The translations under genes were made by a program, and so were the position numbers. A stretch of 35,078 nt of DNA from DATDRS01 sp035291605 (GTDB lineage Bacteria > Chloroflexota > Anaerolineae > Anaerolineales > UBA6663), in assembly GCA_035291605.1 (NCBI GenBank), contig DATDRS010000082.1, forward strand, positions 1 through 35,078, given 5' to 3'. Below the pieces are notes generated by a model. The model saw nothing but the letters and a program-made list of their open reading frames with translations, searched no databases and was not told where the DNA came from. Below, one piece after another: positions 15,605 through 23,790 of the stretch. Every line of letters begins with the position of its first letter. Position 1 is the first letter of the stretch.

Positions 15605-17485
15605 ATGCCCAACACCTACGCCGGTAAGATACTCAAAGTTGACCTGACCGCACGCCAGACCTCCATCCGCCCGGTCGCCGACCCCGAAGTGCAGGCCTTC
15701 CTCATGGGCTCGGGGCTGGCCGCGAAGATTTACTACGAAGAATATGCGGCCCTGCTCGATCCCTCCATTGACCCGCTCGACCCGCGCAACCCGCTCATCA
15801 TCGTGAACGGCCTGCTCTCGGGCACCTTTGCCCCCACGGGGTGCCGCTCCTCGTGGTGTGGGCGCTCGCCCCTCACCGGGATCTGGAATGAGGCCAACCT
15901 CGGCGGCCATTGGGGCGCGGAACTGCGTTTCGCCGGGTGGGACGGGATCATCCTCACCGGGAGGTGCGACCGGCCCACGTATCTCTGGCTCAACGGCGAT
16001 CAGCTCGAATTCCGCGACGCCTCTCACGTCTGGGGCAAGGATCAATTTGAGACGCACGACATGCTGCGGGTTGAGACCGACGAGAAAGCGCAATGCGCCT
16101 CCATCGGGTTGGGGGGCGAGAACCGGGTGAAGATCGCGGGCATCGCCACGGGAGGACACTCCCACACGCGCATGGCTGCGCGCGGCGGGATGGGTGCGCT
16201 CCTCGGCTCCAAGAACGTCAAGGCCATCGTCGTGCGGGGCAGGGCAAAGCCTCAATACGCCGACCCCAAGGGTTTCCACGCGACGGTCAAAGAATCAAAT
16301 CATTACATCATGGCGCACGGCGCGGCGGAGGCGCTGCATCTCGTCGGCACGGCCGGCGGTCACCCGACGACCGATAAATTCGGCGACAACGCGATCCTCA
16401 ACTGGCGCGGCGGCAACTGGTTCGAGGGAACGGTCAAGACCTCGGGCAAGGCCATCGCCGAGACCATCTTCACCAAGCACACCTTCTGCCACGCCTGCCC
16501 CATCGGGTGCGGCAAGGCGGTGGAAGTGAAGGAGGGGCCGTACCAAGGCGTGTGGGGCGAGGGGCCGGAATACGAAACGCTCTGCGGCTTCGGCTCCAAC
16601 TTGCAGTGCGACGACCTGAACGCGATCACGGCGATGAACGACCTGTGCAATCGCTACACGCTCGACACGATCTCGACGACGAGCGTGTTGGCCTTTGCGT
16701 TTGAGTGTTACGAGAAGGGGCTGATCGCCCAGGACGATACCGGCGGCGTCGAACTCAAGTGGGGAGACGCGGCAGCCCTCCTCGCGATGATCCACCAGAT
16801 CGCGAAGCGCGAGCACATCGGCGACCTGCTAGCCGAGGGCGTGCGCGCCGCCGCACAGAAGATCGGGCGCGGCTCCGAGAAGTTCGCGATGCACGTCAAA
16901 GGACTGGAGATGCCTTACCACGACCCGCGCGGGTTCGTGAGCATGGCGGCGAACTACGCGACGGCCGCGCGCGGCGCGTGCCACCTCGAAGCGCTCACCT
17001 ACTGGCGCGGGGTGGGCATCGAGTGGCCCGGCTGGCAGGAAGGCGAGCCGCAGGTGTGGGTCGAGAAGAAGCGCTTCGATTCGGCCCTCGGCGCGCAGAC
17101 GGCCATCGCGTTCCAGGACTTCATGAGCGTCTACAACCCCGGCGGGTTGTGCAAGTTCATCACCAAAGGCTCGTTCACTCCGCAGCAGACCGCCGAGTTG
17201 TTCAACAAGGCGATGGGCTGGAACTGGTCTGGGCAGGACCTGCTCGACGCAGGCGCGCGTATCTTCAATTACAAGCGGCTGATCAACGTGAAGCTCGGCG
17301 TGACGGCGAAGGACGACGCGCTGCCCTACCGCCTCGAGCACGAGGCCCGGCCCACCGGTTCCGCCGCCGGCGTCCTGCCCGACATGCGGGTGATGATGCC
17401 GGAGTATTACCGCCTCCGCAAGTGGGACGCGAATGGCGTCCCCACGCCGGAAGCGCTGCTGCCACGGGAGGCCGTCGCCGTCTGA
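15605..17485 (+). CDS. Aldehyde:ferredoxin oxidoreductase family tungsten enzyme
   Basis: A 626-residue protein of normal AOR length. It carries the 4Fe-4S cysteines C295-x2-C298-x3-C302 (CHACPIGC) and a fourth at C516 (NPGGLCKF). Family motifs include GGENRVKIAGIATGGHSHTRMAARGGMGA and GEGPEYETLCGFGSN, which line the tungstopterin site. AORs oxidise aldehydes to carboxylates and reduce ferredoxin in the cytoplasm, and relatives act on ring or sulfur substrates. The ATG at 15605 follows AGGAGAGG; an upstream in-frame ATG at 15560 lies in the promoter. It heads the cluster of importer, molybdenum hydroxylase and amidohydrolase genes, so it may oxidise an aldehyde made in that pathway. The substrate is not predictable. 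Confidence 0.93.
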   Translation: MPNTYAGKILKVDLTARQTSIRPVADPEVQAFLMGSGLAAKIYYEEYAALLDPSIDPLDPRNPLIIVNGLLSGTFAPTGCRSSWCGRSPLTGIWNEANLGGHWGAELRFAGWDGIILTGRCDRPTYLWLNGDQLEFRDASHVWGKDQFETHDMLRVETDEKAQCASIGLGGENRVKIAGIATGGHSHTRMAARGGMGALLGSKNVKAIVVRGRAKPQYADPKGFHATVKESNHYIMAHGAAEALHLVGTAGGHPTTDKFGDNAILNWRGGNWFEGTVKTSGKAIAETIFTKHTFCHACPIGCGKAVEVKEGPYQGVWGEGPEYETLCGFGSNLQCDDLNAITAMNDLCNRYTLDTISTTSVLAFAFECYEKGLIAQDDTGGVELKWGDAAALLAMIHQIAKREHIGDLLAEGVRAAAQKIGRGSEKFAMHVKGLEMPYHDPRGFVSMAANYATAARGACHLEALTYWRGVGIEWPGWQEGEPQVWVEKKRFDSALGAQTAIAFQDFMSVYNPGGLCKFITKGSFTPQQTAELFNKAMGWNWSGQDLLDAGARIFNYKRLINVKLGVTAKDDALPYRLEHEARPTGSAAGVLPDMRVMMPEYYRLRKWDANGVPTPEALLPREAVAV

Positions 17486-17540
17486 CCCCGGCGCACTGGC
17501 ATGACCACCTCAACCGCCCCGTATTCGGAGCCTGATTGAC

Positions 17541-18455
17541 ATGGCCGTTGCTCAAGCACTGGAACTTGAGATTGCTGAGAAGCCTGAAAACCAGCGCTGG
17601 CGTTTAGCCCTGCGCCGCGCCCTGGCCTTCCTCGCCGTCCTGCTGGTCTTGTGCGCGCTGTGGGAGGGCTACAAGGCGCTCGGCGCTGCCACCCAGGACA
17701 AAGTTCCTTTCACATCCCTCTCGCTGCCGGTGCGCGCGGATGACAAATCCATGCCGCACCTGTGGAGCATCGTCGGCGCGCTGTTCAAACCGGTTCAGCG
17801 CGGGAAAGAAGAGATTCTGCTGGTGTTCCTCCTGCGGGCGGCGCTGTTCACCTGGCGTGAGGCCGCGGTGGGATTCGTGATCGGCAGTCTGATCGGCTTT
17901 GCGCTGGGCGTGGTGTTCGTTCACTCCGCTCTGCTTGAGCGCGGTCTGATGCCCTACGTGGTCGCCTCGCAGACCGTGCCCCTGTTGGCCATCGCGCCAA
18001 TGGTCGTCATCTGGGGCAGCCGCCTCAACTGGCCGGCATGGATTGCCGTAACGATCATCTCCGCTTATCTGACCTTTTTCCCCGTGACGATCAACACCCT
18101 GCGCGGCCTCAATTCGCCCGAGCCGACAGCGCGGGAACTCATGCGGTCCTATGCGGCCTCTAACTGGCAAGTGTTGTGGAAGCTGCGCGTCCCGGCGGCG
18201 CTGCCGTACATTTTTACCGCGCTCAAGATTTCGGCCACCACCAGTGTCATCGGCGCCATCATCGGCGAGCTGCCCTCGGGGATTGGCGACGGGTTGGGGC
18301 GCGCGCTGCTCACCTTTAGCTACTATTACATCACCGGCCCGGAAAAACTCTACGCGGCCATCATCGTCGCCGCTCTGCTCGGCATTGTATTTACCTTTGT
18401 CATTATTCAGGCCGAACGCCTGACGGTGCCGGCCCAACGGCGATTGGCCGAGTGA
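17541..18455 (+). CDS. ABC transporter permease 1 (NMT1/THI5-type importer)
   Basis: A 304-residue membrane protein of the BPD_transp_1 family (SsuC/TauC/ThiX relatives). It has about six membrane helices and the cytoplasmic EAA loop, here ARELMRSYAASNWQVLWKLRVPAALPY, which contacts the ATPase. It has an unusually long N-terminal segment with a first helix near residues 28-48. It starts 55 bases after the AOR gene and is followed 21 bases later by the ATPase gene. With permease 2 it should form a heterodimeric channel in the inner membrane. Confidence 0.92.
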   Translation: MAVAQALELEIAEKPENQRWRLALRRALAFLAVLLVLCALWEGYKALGAATQDKVPFTSLSLPVRADDKSMPHLWSIVGALFKPVQRGKEEILLVFLLRAALFTWREAAVGFVIGSLIGFALGVVFVHSALLERGLMPYVVASQTVPLLAIAPMVVIWGSRLNWPAWIAVTIISAYLTFFPVTINTLRGLNSPEPTARELMRSYAASNWQVLWKLRVPAALPYIFTALKISATTSVIGAIIGELPSGIGDGLGRALLTFSYYYITGPEKLYAAIIVAALLGIVFTFVIIQAERLTVPAQRRLAE

Positions 18456-18476
18456 GGGGTGAACAGGAGTTGACGC

Positions 18477-19274
18477 TTGGACAACCAACTGCCCGTCGTT
18501 TCCATCCGTGACGTGACGAAAGTTTACAACGCGGGAGGCGGAGATCGGGTCAAGGCGCTGGACACGATCACCCTCGACATCTACCCCGGCGAGTTCGTGT
18601 CGCTGCTCGGCCCTTCCGGGTGTGGCAAGAGCACTCTGTTGCGGCTCATCGGCGACTTGATCGCGCCCTCGACCGGGACCGTGCTGGTTAACGGCAAGAG
18701 CGCGCATCAGGCGCGCTTGGGCCGCGAGTATGGGATGGTCTTCCAGCAAGCCACCCTGTACGATTGGCGGACAGTCGGCAAGAACGTGCAGCTGCCGCTG
18801 GAGGTGATGAATTATCCGCGCGGGCAGCGGGAGGCGCGCACGCAGAAGATGCTCCGGCTGGTGCAGCTGGAAGAGTTCGACCGCCACTACCCGTGGCAAC
18901 TCTCCGGCGGCATGCAGCAGCGCGTGGCCATTGCGCGCGCGCTGGCTATCGAACCGGCGTTGCTGCTGATGGACGAGCCGTTTGGCGCGCTGGACGAGAT
19001 GACGCGCGAGCGGATGCAGATGGAACTGCTCAGCATCTGGAGCCAGACCAAGACCACGGTGGTGTTCGTCACCCACAGCATCCCGGAAGCGGTGTTCCTC
19101 TCCAGCCGCGTCGTCGTCATGTCGGCGCGCCCCGGGCGCATCACCGGCATTATTGACATTGACCTGCCGCGTCCGCGCGTGTTTGAGACGCGGGAGAACT
19201 CTCGTTTCTTCGAAAAGCTGACGGAAGTGCGCGAGCGCCTCCGCCACGACGAAGTCAAAGTCGCTTCCTCATGA
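18477..19274 (+). CDS. ABC transporter ATP-binding protein (SsuB/TauB/ThiZ-like)
   Basis: A 265-residue nucleotide-binding protein with Walker A GPSGCGKST (45-53), the Q-loop (VFQQA), signature LSGGMQQR (142-149), Walker B LLLMDEP (162-168), and H-loop VTHSI. It is most like the nitrate/sulfonate/taurine class. The start is TTG (18477) with AGGAG 7 bases upstream; no nearby ATG fits. Its stop overlaps the start of permease 2 by ATGA. It powers the four-part importer encoded here. Confidence 0.94.
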   Translation: MDNQLPVVSIRDVTKVYNAGGGDRVKALDTITLDIYPGEFVSLLGPSGCGKSTLLRLIGDLIAPSTGTVLVNGKSAHQARLGREYGMVFQQATLYDWRTVGKNVQLPLEVMNYPRGQREARTQKMLRLVQLEEFDRHYPWQLSGGMQQRVAIARALAIEPALLLMDEPFGALDEMTRERMQMELLSIWSQTKTTVVFVTHSIPEAVFLSSRVVVMSARPGRITGIIDIDLPRPRVFETRENSRFFEKLTEVRERLRHDEVKVASS

Positions 19275-20119
19275 GCCAGGCCGCCGATCTCGTTCCCACC
19301 GTCGAAGCGGAACTCCTGCCCGAGACCCGGCGCCCGTCGCAGTTGGGCGAGCGCCTGCGCCGCTACGTGCCCGCCCTCGGGCTGTTTGCGCTGGCACTCG
19401 TGGTCTGGGAGATGGTCGTCACCGCGTTTCAGATCGAGAGCTTCCTGCTCCCCAAACCCAGCGTGATTGGGGCGGTGTTCGTGCGTGAATTCCCGGTGAT
19501 CTTCCCGGCTGGACTGTTTACCATGCGCGAGGCCATGGGCGGTTTTGTCATGGGCTGCACGCTGGGAGGGGTGGTGGCGCTGTCCACCGCGCGCTGGACA
19601 GTGGTCCGGGACGGGGCGCTGCCCTTCGCCATTGCGGTGAACTCAACCCCCATCATCGCCCTCGCGCCGATCATGAACCAGTGGTTCGGCATCACCAACC
19701 CGTTGTCCAAGATGAGCATCGTCGCCGTGATCGTCTTCTTTCCGGTGATGATCAACATGGTGCGCGGGCTGACGCAGGTGAGCGCGGGCGCGCTCGAACT
19801 GATGCGTTCCTACGCCGCCAGCGAGTTTGCGATCCTCTCTCAACTCCGGATTCCGAATGCCCTGCCGTTTGTGTTCAGCGCCCTCAAGGTTGCCAGCACG
19901 CTCAGCGTCATTGGCGCGGTAGTCAGCGAGTATTTTGGTGGAACGCGCGAGGCGCTGGGGGTGTACATCTCGCAGCAGGCGGCGCTCTTCCACTTCGCCG
20001 AAGCGTGGGCGGCCATCATCGTCGCCTGCGCGATGGGGATCACCTTTTACGCGCTCATCTTGCTGGTCGAGCGGCTGCTTATGCCGTGGCACGTCTCGCT
20101 GCGCGCCACGGAAGGTTGA
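19271..20119 (+). CDS. ABC transporter permease 2
   Basis: A 282-residue permease of the same family as permease 1, with the EAA loop ALELMRSYAASEFAILSQLRIPNALPF and about six membrane helices. It begins in a 4-base ATGA overlap with the ATPase gene, showing coupling. The two permeases share the LMRSYAAS core but are otherwise diverged, as in two-permease pyrimidine- or flavin-precursor importers. The gene is followed by 111 bases before the binding-protein gene. Confidence 0.93.
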   Translation: MSQAADLVPTVEAELLPETRRPSQLGERLRRYVPALGLFALALVVWEMVVTAFQIESFLLPKPSVIGAVFVREFPVIFPAGLFTMREAMGGFVMGCTLGGVVALSTARWTVVRDGALPFAIAVNSTPIIALAPIMNQWFGITNPLSKMSIVAVIVFFPVMINMVRGLTQVSAGALELMRSYAASEFAILSQLRIPNALPFVFSALKVASTLSVIGAVVSEYFGGTREALGVYISQQAALFHFAEAWAAIIVACAMGITFYALILLVERLLMPWHVSLRATEG

Positions 20120-20230
20120 TATATCTGACGGTCCAAAGGAGGTGATACTCAACCCCCGATTCATTTGCGTCCGGTGCAACGACTCCCTGTTTCAAACCAA
20201 ACCAGAGATTCTCTCAGGAGGAGAAACACG

Positions 20231-21367
20231 ATGAAGCCCAAAGTGAATGTAAGGATGCGGTTGGCCGCCTGGTTGACCCTCGCCACCCTCATTGTCACGG
20301 CCTGCACCACGCCCGCGGCGACAACGCAGGCCCCGGTAACCGAAGCGCCGCAGGAAATGGTGAAGGTCACGCTCCAGCTACAGTGGTTCGCGCAGTCGCA
20401 GTTCGCCGGTTACTTTGCCGCGCTGGACAAGGGCTATTACAAGGATGAAGGCTTGGATGTGACCATCAAGGAAGGTGCGGTGGAGATCGTGCCCCAGCAG
20501 GTGCTGGCCTCCGGCCAGGCCGATTTTGCGCTCGCTTGGGTGCCCAAAGCGCTGGTCACTCGCCAAGAGGGCGCGAAGATCGTCAACATCGCGCAGGTCT
20601 TCCAGCGCAGTGGCACGCTCGAAGTGTCGTGGAAAGATTCGGGCATCACCAAGCCCGAGGACTGGAAGGGCAAGAAGGTCGGCACCTGGGGCTTCGGGAA
20701 TGAATTTGAGGTGCTGGCCGCCATCAACAAAGTCGGCCTGGACAAGGACAAGGACCTGACACTCGTCCAGCAGCCCTTCGACATGTCGCTGCTGCTCAAC
20801 CGTGAGGTAGATGCAGCGGAAGCCATGACCTACAACGAGTACGCGCAGGTGCTGGAAACAAAGAACCCGGCCACCGGCGAACTTTACAAGCCGGAAGACC
20901 TGACGGTGATTGACTTCAACAAGGTCGGCACCGCCATGCTTCAGGACGCAGTCTGGGCGCGCGAAGACTGGCTGGCTGATCCCAAGAACCAGGACGTCGC
21001 CGTGCGCTTCCTGCGCGCCTCCTACAAGGGCTGGGTCTTCTGCCGGGACAACTTTGACGAGTGCGTGCAGATCGTGCTCAATCACGGCCCGCAGCTCGGC
21101 AAGGGGCACATGACCTGGCAGCTCAACGAGATCAACAAGCTCATCTGGCCTTCCCCGGCGGGTATCGGCGTGATGGACAAGGCGCTGTGGGATCAGACGA
21201 TCCAGGTTGCCACCTCGCAGAAGATTCTCAACGCCGCGCCAGATGCGGGCGCGTACCGCGACGACCTGGCCAAGCAGGCGGCCGACGCCATGAAAGCGGC
21301 GGGCCTGGACGTGACGGGCAGCGGCTACACGCCCAAGCAAGTGCAGGTCACCGAGGGCGGAAACTAG
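20231..21367 (+). CDS. NMT1/THI5-like substrate-binding lipoprotein
   Basis: A 378-residue periplasmic-type binding protein. Residues 1-24 are a lipoprotein signal ending in the lipobox VTAC, with C25 to be lipidated. A Thr/Pro-rich tether follows, then VTLQLQWFAQSQFAGYFAALDKGYYKDEGLDVTI, the hallmark start of the NMT1/THI5 fold. The family binds pyrimidine thiamine precursors, riboflavin precursors, sulfonates, nitriles and related small molecules. No TPP or FMN riboswitch is seen, and the neighbours are catabolic genes, so I infer uptake of an N-containing carbon source. The ATG at 20231 has AGGAGGAG 8 bases upstream. The frame runs back to 20165, but that part is not needed and would hide the signal peptide. 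Confidence 0.93.
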   Translation: MKPKVNVRMRLAAWLTLATLIVTACTTPAATTQAPVTEAPQEMVKVTLQLQWFAQSQFAGYFAALDKGYYKDEGLDVTIKEGAVEIVPQQVLASGQADFALAWVPKALVTRQEGAKIVNIAQVFQRSGTLEVSWKDSGITKPEDWKGKKVGTWGFGNEFEVLAAINKVGLDKDKDLTLVQQPFDMSLLLNREVDAAEAMTYNEYAQVLETKNPATGELYKPEDLTVIDFNKVGTAMLQDAVWAREDWLADPKNQDVAVRFLRASYKGWVFCRDNFDECVQIVLNHGPQLGKGHMTWQLNEINKLIWPSPAGIGVMDKALWDQTIQVATSQKILNAAPDAGAYRDDLAKQAADAMKAAGLDVTGSGYTPKQVQVTEGGN

Positions 21368-21429
21368 ACGTTAGAGATTAGGGATTGGGGATTGGAGATG
21401 CAAGTCTCTAATCTCCAATCTCTCTTAGG
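21368..21429. repeat. GATTGGA/AGAGATT-type heptamer repeat hairpin
   Basis: Degenerate 7-base units (TTAGAGA, TTAGGGA, TTGGGGA, TTGGAGA) are followed by their inverse. GATTGGAGAT (21390-21399) pairs with ATCTCCAATC (21411-21420) across 11 bases. It fills the gap between the binding-protein and nitrilase genes. A hairpin in mRNA is expected, without a T tract, so this is not a classical terminator. Confidence 0.8.
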
Positions 21430-21438
21430 AGAACCACT

Positions 21439-22311
21439 ATGGCTCGTATCGTGCGCGGCGCGCTTCTGCAGGCGACCTGGACGGGCGACAAGCAGTCTAT
21501 GATCGACAAGCACGTGGCCTACGTCGAACAGGCCGCCCAAAAAGGCGCGCAGATCATGTGCTTCCAGGAATTATTCTACGGCCCCTATTTTTGCCAGATT
21601 CAAGACCCCCAATACTACGGCCTCACCGAGCCGATGCCCAACGGCTCGACCGTCAGGCTCATGCAGGAACAGGCTAAAAAGCACAAGATGGTGTTGATCG
21701 TCCCGATGTACGAGGAAGACAACACCGGCGTGTACTACAACACTGCCGCAGTGATTGACGCCGATGGGACTTACCTCGGCAAGTACCGCAAGACGCACAT
21801 CCCGCACGTCAACGGCTTCTGGGAGAAGTTCTACTTCAAGCCGGGCAACCTGGGATATCCGGTGTTCAACACGGCCATCGGCAAGGTGGGCGTGTACATT
21901 TGCTACGACCGGCACTTCCCCGAAGGGCCGCGCATGTTGGGCCTGCACGGCGCAGAGATCATCTTCATCCCCAGCGCCACCTCGCGCGGCCTCTCCATGC
22001 ACCTCTGGGAGATCGAGCAGCGCGCGCACGCCATCTTCAACGGCGTGTTCGTCGGCACGATCAACCGCGTGGGGCAGGAGGCCGACTTCGGCCCCAACGA
22101 TTACTACGGTGCGTCTTATTTCTGCGACCCCCGCGGCCAGTACGTGCCGGACCTCACCTCGGGCGAGGGCAGGGCCAGCGACACGCAAGAGCAGCTCGTC
22201 GTGTGCGACCTCGATTTCGACAAAGTCCGCGAGGTGCGCAATACCTGGCAGTTTTACCGCGACCGCCGGCCGGAGATGTACGGAGACATCGCCAACCCGA
22301 TGGCGTCCTAA
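21439..22311 (+). CDS. Nitrilase-superfamily N-carbamoyl amidohydrolase, beta-ureidopropionase-like
   Basis: A 290-residue carbon-nitrogen hydrolase with the catalytic triad Glu44 (FQELF), Lys118 (KYRKTHIP) and Cys155 (YICYDRHFPEG). The LWEIEQRAHAIFNGVFVGTINRVG segment closely follows beta-ureidopropionases, which cleave N-carbamoyl-beta-amino acids to amino acid, CO2 and ammonia in reductive pyrimidine breakdown. N-carbamoyl amino acids from hydantoins or N-carbamoylputrescine are alternatives. The enzyme is cytoplasmic. The ATG at 21439 has AGGAG about 8 bases upstream. No dihydropyrimidine dehydrogenase or dihydropyrimidinase gene is in the window, so the classical route is not complete here. 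Confidence 0.9.
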   Translation: MARIVRGALLQATWTGDKQSMIDKHVAYVEQAAQKGAQIMCFQELFYGPYFCQIQDPQYYGLTEPMPNGSTVRLMQEQAKKHKMVLIVPMYEEDNTGVYYNTAAVIDADGTYLGKYRKTHIPHVNGFWEKFYFKPGNLGYPVFNTAIGKVGVYICYDRHFPEGPRMLGLHGAEIIFIPSATSRGLSMHLWEIEQRAHAIFNGVFVGTINRVGQEADFGPNDYYGASYFCDPRGQYVPDLTSGEGRASDTQEQLVVCDLDFDKVREVRNTWQFYRDRRPEMYGDIANPMAS

Positions 22312-22312
22312 C

Positions 22313-22366
22313 CAGTCATCCGTGATCCGTCATTGGTGATCAGCGATCACCAATGACGGATGACTG
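22313..22366. repeat. Long inverted repeat built from heptamers, with a one-unit bulge
   Basis: CCGTCATTGGTGATC (22327-22341) pairs perfectly with GATCACCAATGACGG (22345-22359) across a 3-base loop. The stem continues outward as CAGTCAT (22313-22319) with ATGACTG (22360-22366). The left arm carries an extra 7-base unit relative to the right. It lies between the nitrilase and FAD-subunit genes. No T tract follows. Confidence 0.85.
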
Positions 22367-22383
22367 TTTACCGCTCACTGACC

Positions 22384-23271
22384 ATGAAACCCGCCTCCTT
22401 CGATTACACCGCCCCGGCCTCGCTCGACGAGGCGCTGGCCCTCAAGGCGCAGCACGGCGACGAGGCCAAATTCCTTGCGGGCGGGCAGAGCCTCATCCCG
22501 GCGATGAACTTCCGGCTGGTGCAGGCCGCCGTGCTGGTGGATGTCAATGGGCTGCGCGGCCTCGACTACATCCGCCTCGAAGGCAGTGAGTTGCGTTTGG
22601 GGGCGATGACGCGCCAGCGCCGCCTGGAACGCGACGCCCTCGTCGCCCGGCACTCCCCCCTCCTGCACGAGGCGATGCCGTGGGTGGCGCACCCCCAGAT
22701 TCGAAACCGGGGGACGCTCGGGGGCAGCCTCGCTCACGCGGACCCGGCCGCCGAGCTACCCGTCGTCGCCGCCGCACTCGGCGCGCGGCTCCGCGCCCAG
22801 TCCCTGCGCGGCGACCGCTGGATTAGCGCAGACGATTTCTTCCGCGGCCTTTTCACCACCGACCTCGCCTCCGATGAAATGCTGGTCGAAGTCGCGCTGC
22901 CCCCCTTGCCGCCGCGCACCGGGACCGCCTTCACCGAGTTCGCCCGGCGGCGCGGCGATTATGCGCTGATGGGCGTCGCGGCCGTCGTCACGCTGGATGA
23001 AAATGACGTTTGCCAGCGGGCGCAGCTCGTCTACCTCAACGCCGGCGAGGGGGCAGTCACCGCCCGGCAGGCGGCGGCCCTCCTGCAGGGGCAGGCGCCA
23101 TCGGCCTCGGTCATCGAGGCGGCGGCTGCAACGGCGGCCGATAACGAGATCAACCCCATGGGTAACGTGCACGCCTCGCCCGAATATCAACGCCACCTGG
23201 CCCGCGTGTTGACCAGGCGCGCCCTGCGCCAGGCCTTTGAGCGCGCCCGCACTTCCACGCCTCCGAGTTGA
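22384..23271 (+). CDS. Molybdenum hydroxylase FAD-binding (medium) subunit, CoxM/XdhB-like
   Basis: A 295-residue protein of the xanthine dehydrogenase/CO dehydrogenase medium-subunit family. The FAD motifs are AGGQSLIP (32-39) and RNRGTLGGSLAHADPAAELP near 106-125. It passes electrons from the Fe-S subunit to an acceptor. I take the ATG at 22384, at the usual MKPASFDY family start; the frame back to 22360 lies in the hairpin repeat. There is no clear ribosome site, perhaps because the repeat arrived just upstream. The 2Fe-2S gene follows after 2 bases, but the large subunit lies 5.3 kb downstream, an unusual split. Confidence 0.92.
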   Translation: MKPASFDYTAPASLDEALALKAQHGDEAKFLAGGQSLIPAMNFRLVQAAVLVDVNGLRGLDYIRLEGSELRLGAMTRQRRLERDALVARHSPLLHEAMPWVAHPQIRNRGTLGGSLAHADPAAELPVVAAALGARLRAQSLRGDRWISADDFFRGLFTTDLASDEMLVEVALPPLPPRTGTAFTEFARRRGDYALMGVAAVVTLDENDVCQRAQLVYLNAGEGAVTARQAAALLQGQAPSASVIEAAAATAADNEINPMGNVHASPEYQRHLARVLTRRALRQAFERARTSTPPS

Positions 23272-23273
23272 GT

Positions 23274-23753
23274 ATGAGCGAACTGCATGCCATCACAGTG
23301 ACCGTCAACGGGACTGCCTACGAGCGCCGGGTTGAGCCGCGGCTTCTGCTGAGCGATTTTCTGCGGCACGAACTGGGATTGACCGGCACGCACGTGGGGT
23401 GCGAGCATGGCGTGTGCGGCGCGTGCACGATTCTCTTCGAGGGCCAGGCCGCCCGTTCCTGCCTGATGCTGGCCGTGCAAGCGAGCAGGCGCAGCCTCAC
23501 GACGGTGGAAGGGTTGGCGCAGAGCCAGAGCGAGTTGCACCCGCTCCAGCAGGCTTTCTGGGAGGCGCACGGGTTGCAGTGCGGCTTCTGCACCCCAGGC
23601 ATCCTGATGACGCTGGTTCCTTTCCTGGAGGAGAACCCCGACCCGACGGAGGCCGAAATTCGCGAGGCGATCTCGGGTAACCTGTGCCGCTGCACCGGCT
23701 ATCAGCACATCGTGGAAGCAGTGAAGATAGCAGCTGAGAAGATGAGAGATTAG
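23274..23753 (+). CDS. Molybdenum hydroxylase 2Fe-2S (small) subunit, CoxS/XdhC-like
   Basis: A 159-residue protein with both iron-sulfur motifs of the family: plant-type C43-x4-C48-x2-C51...C63 and the helical-domain C103-x2-C106...C138-x-C140. It links the molybdenum centre to FAD. The ATG at 23274 is 2 bases past the FAD-subunit stop; a TTG at 23268 overlapping that stop is an alternative start. The C-terminus ends inside the first unit of a heptamer repeat (GAGAGATTAG), so the repeat supplies the last residues and the stop codon. Confidence 0.94.
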   Translation: MSELHAITVTVNGTAYERRVEPRLLLSDFLRHELGLTGTHVGCEHGVCGACTILFEGQAARSCLMLAVQASRRSLTTVEGLAQSQSELHPLQQAFWEAHGLQCGFCTPGILMTLVPFLEENPDPTEAEIREAISGNLCRCTGYQHIVEAVKIAAEKMRD

Positions 23754-23783
23754 AGGTTGGAGAGGCAATCTCCAGTCTCCATT
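23745..23783. repeat. Degenerate AGAGATT/TCTCCAG heptamer repeat
   Basis: Units AGAGATT, AGAGGTT, GGAGAGG and then the inverse AATCTCC, AGTCTCC, ATTCTGC fill the end of the 2Fe-2S gene and the gap before the amidase gene. TTGGAGA and TCTCCAG can form a short hairpin. This is the same family as the repeat at 21368. Confidence 0.7.
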
Positions 23784-23790
23784 CTGCCCC

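Noticed and set aside
17604..19247. Minus-strand open frame of 547 codons across the permease and ATPase genes
   Set aside because: It is antisense to clear ABC transporter genes; its product is low-complexity (His/Arg/Gln-rich) with no domain, as expected for a high-GC shadow.
20120..20230. TPP or FMN riboswitch before the binding-protein gene, suggesting thiamine or riboflavin precursor uptake
   Set aside because: I could not find the conserved riboswitch core sequences in this 111-base gap or in the cluster leader.
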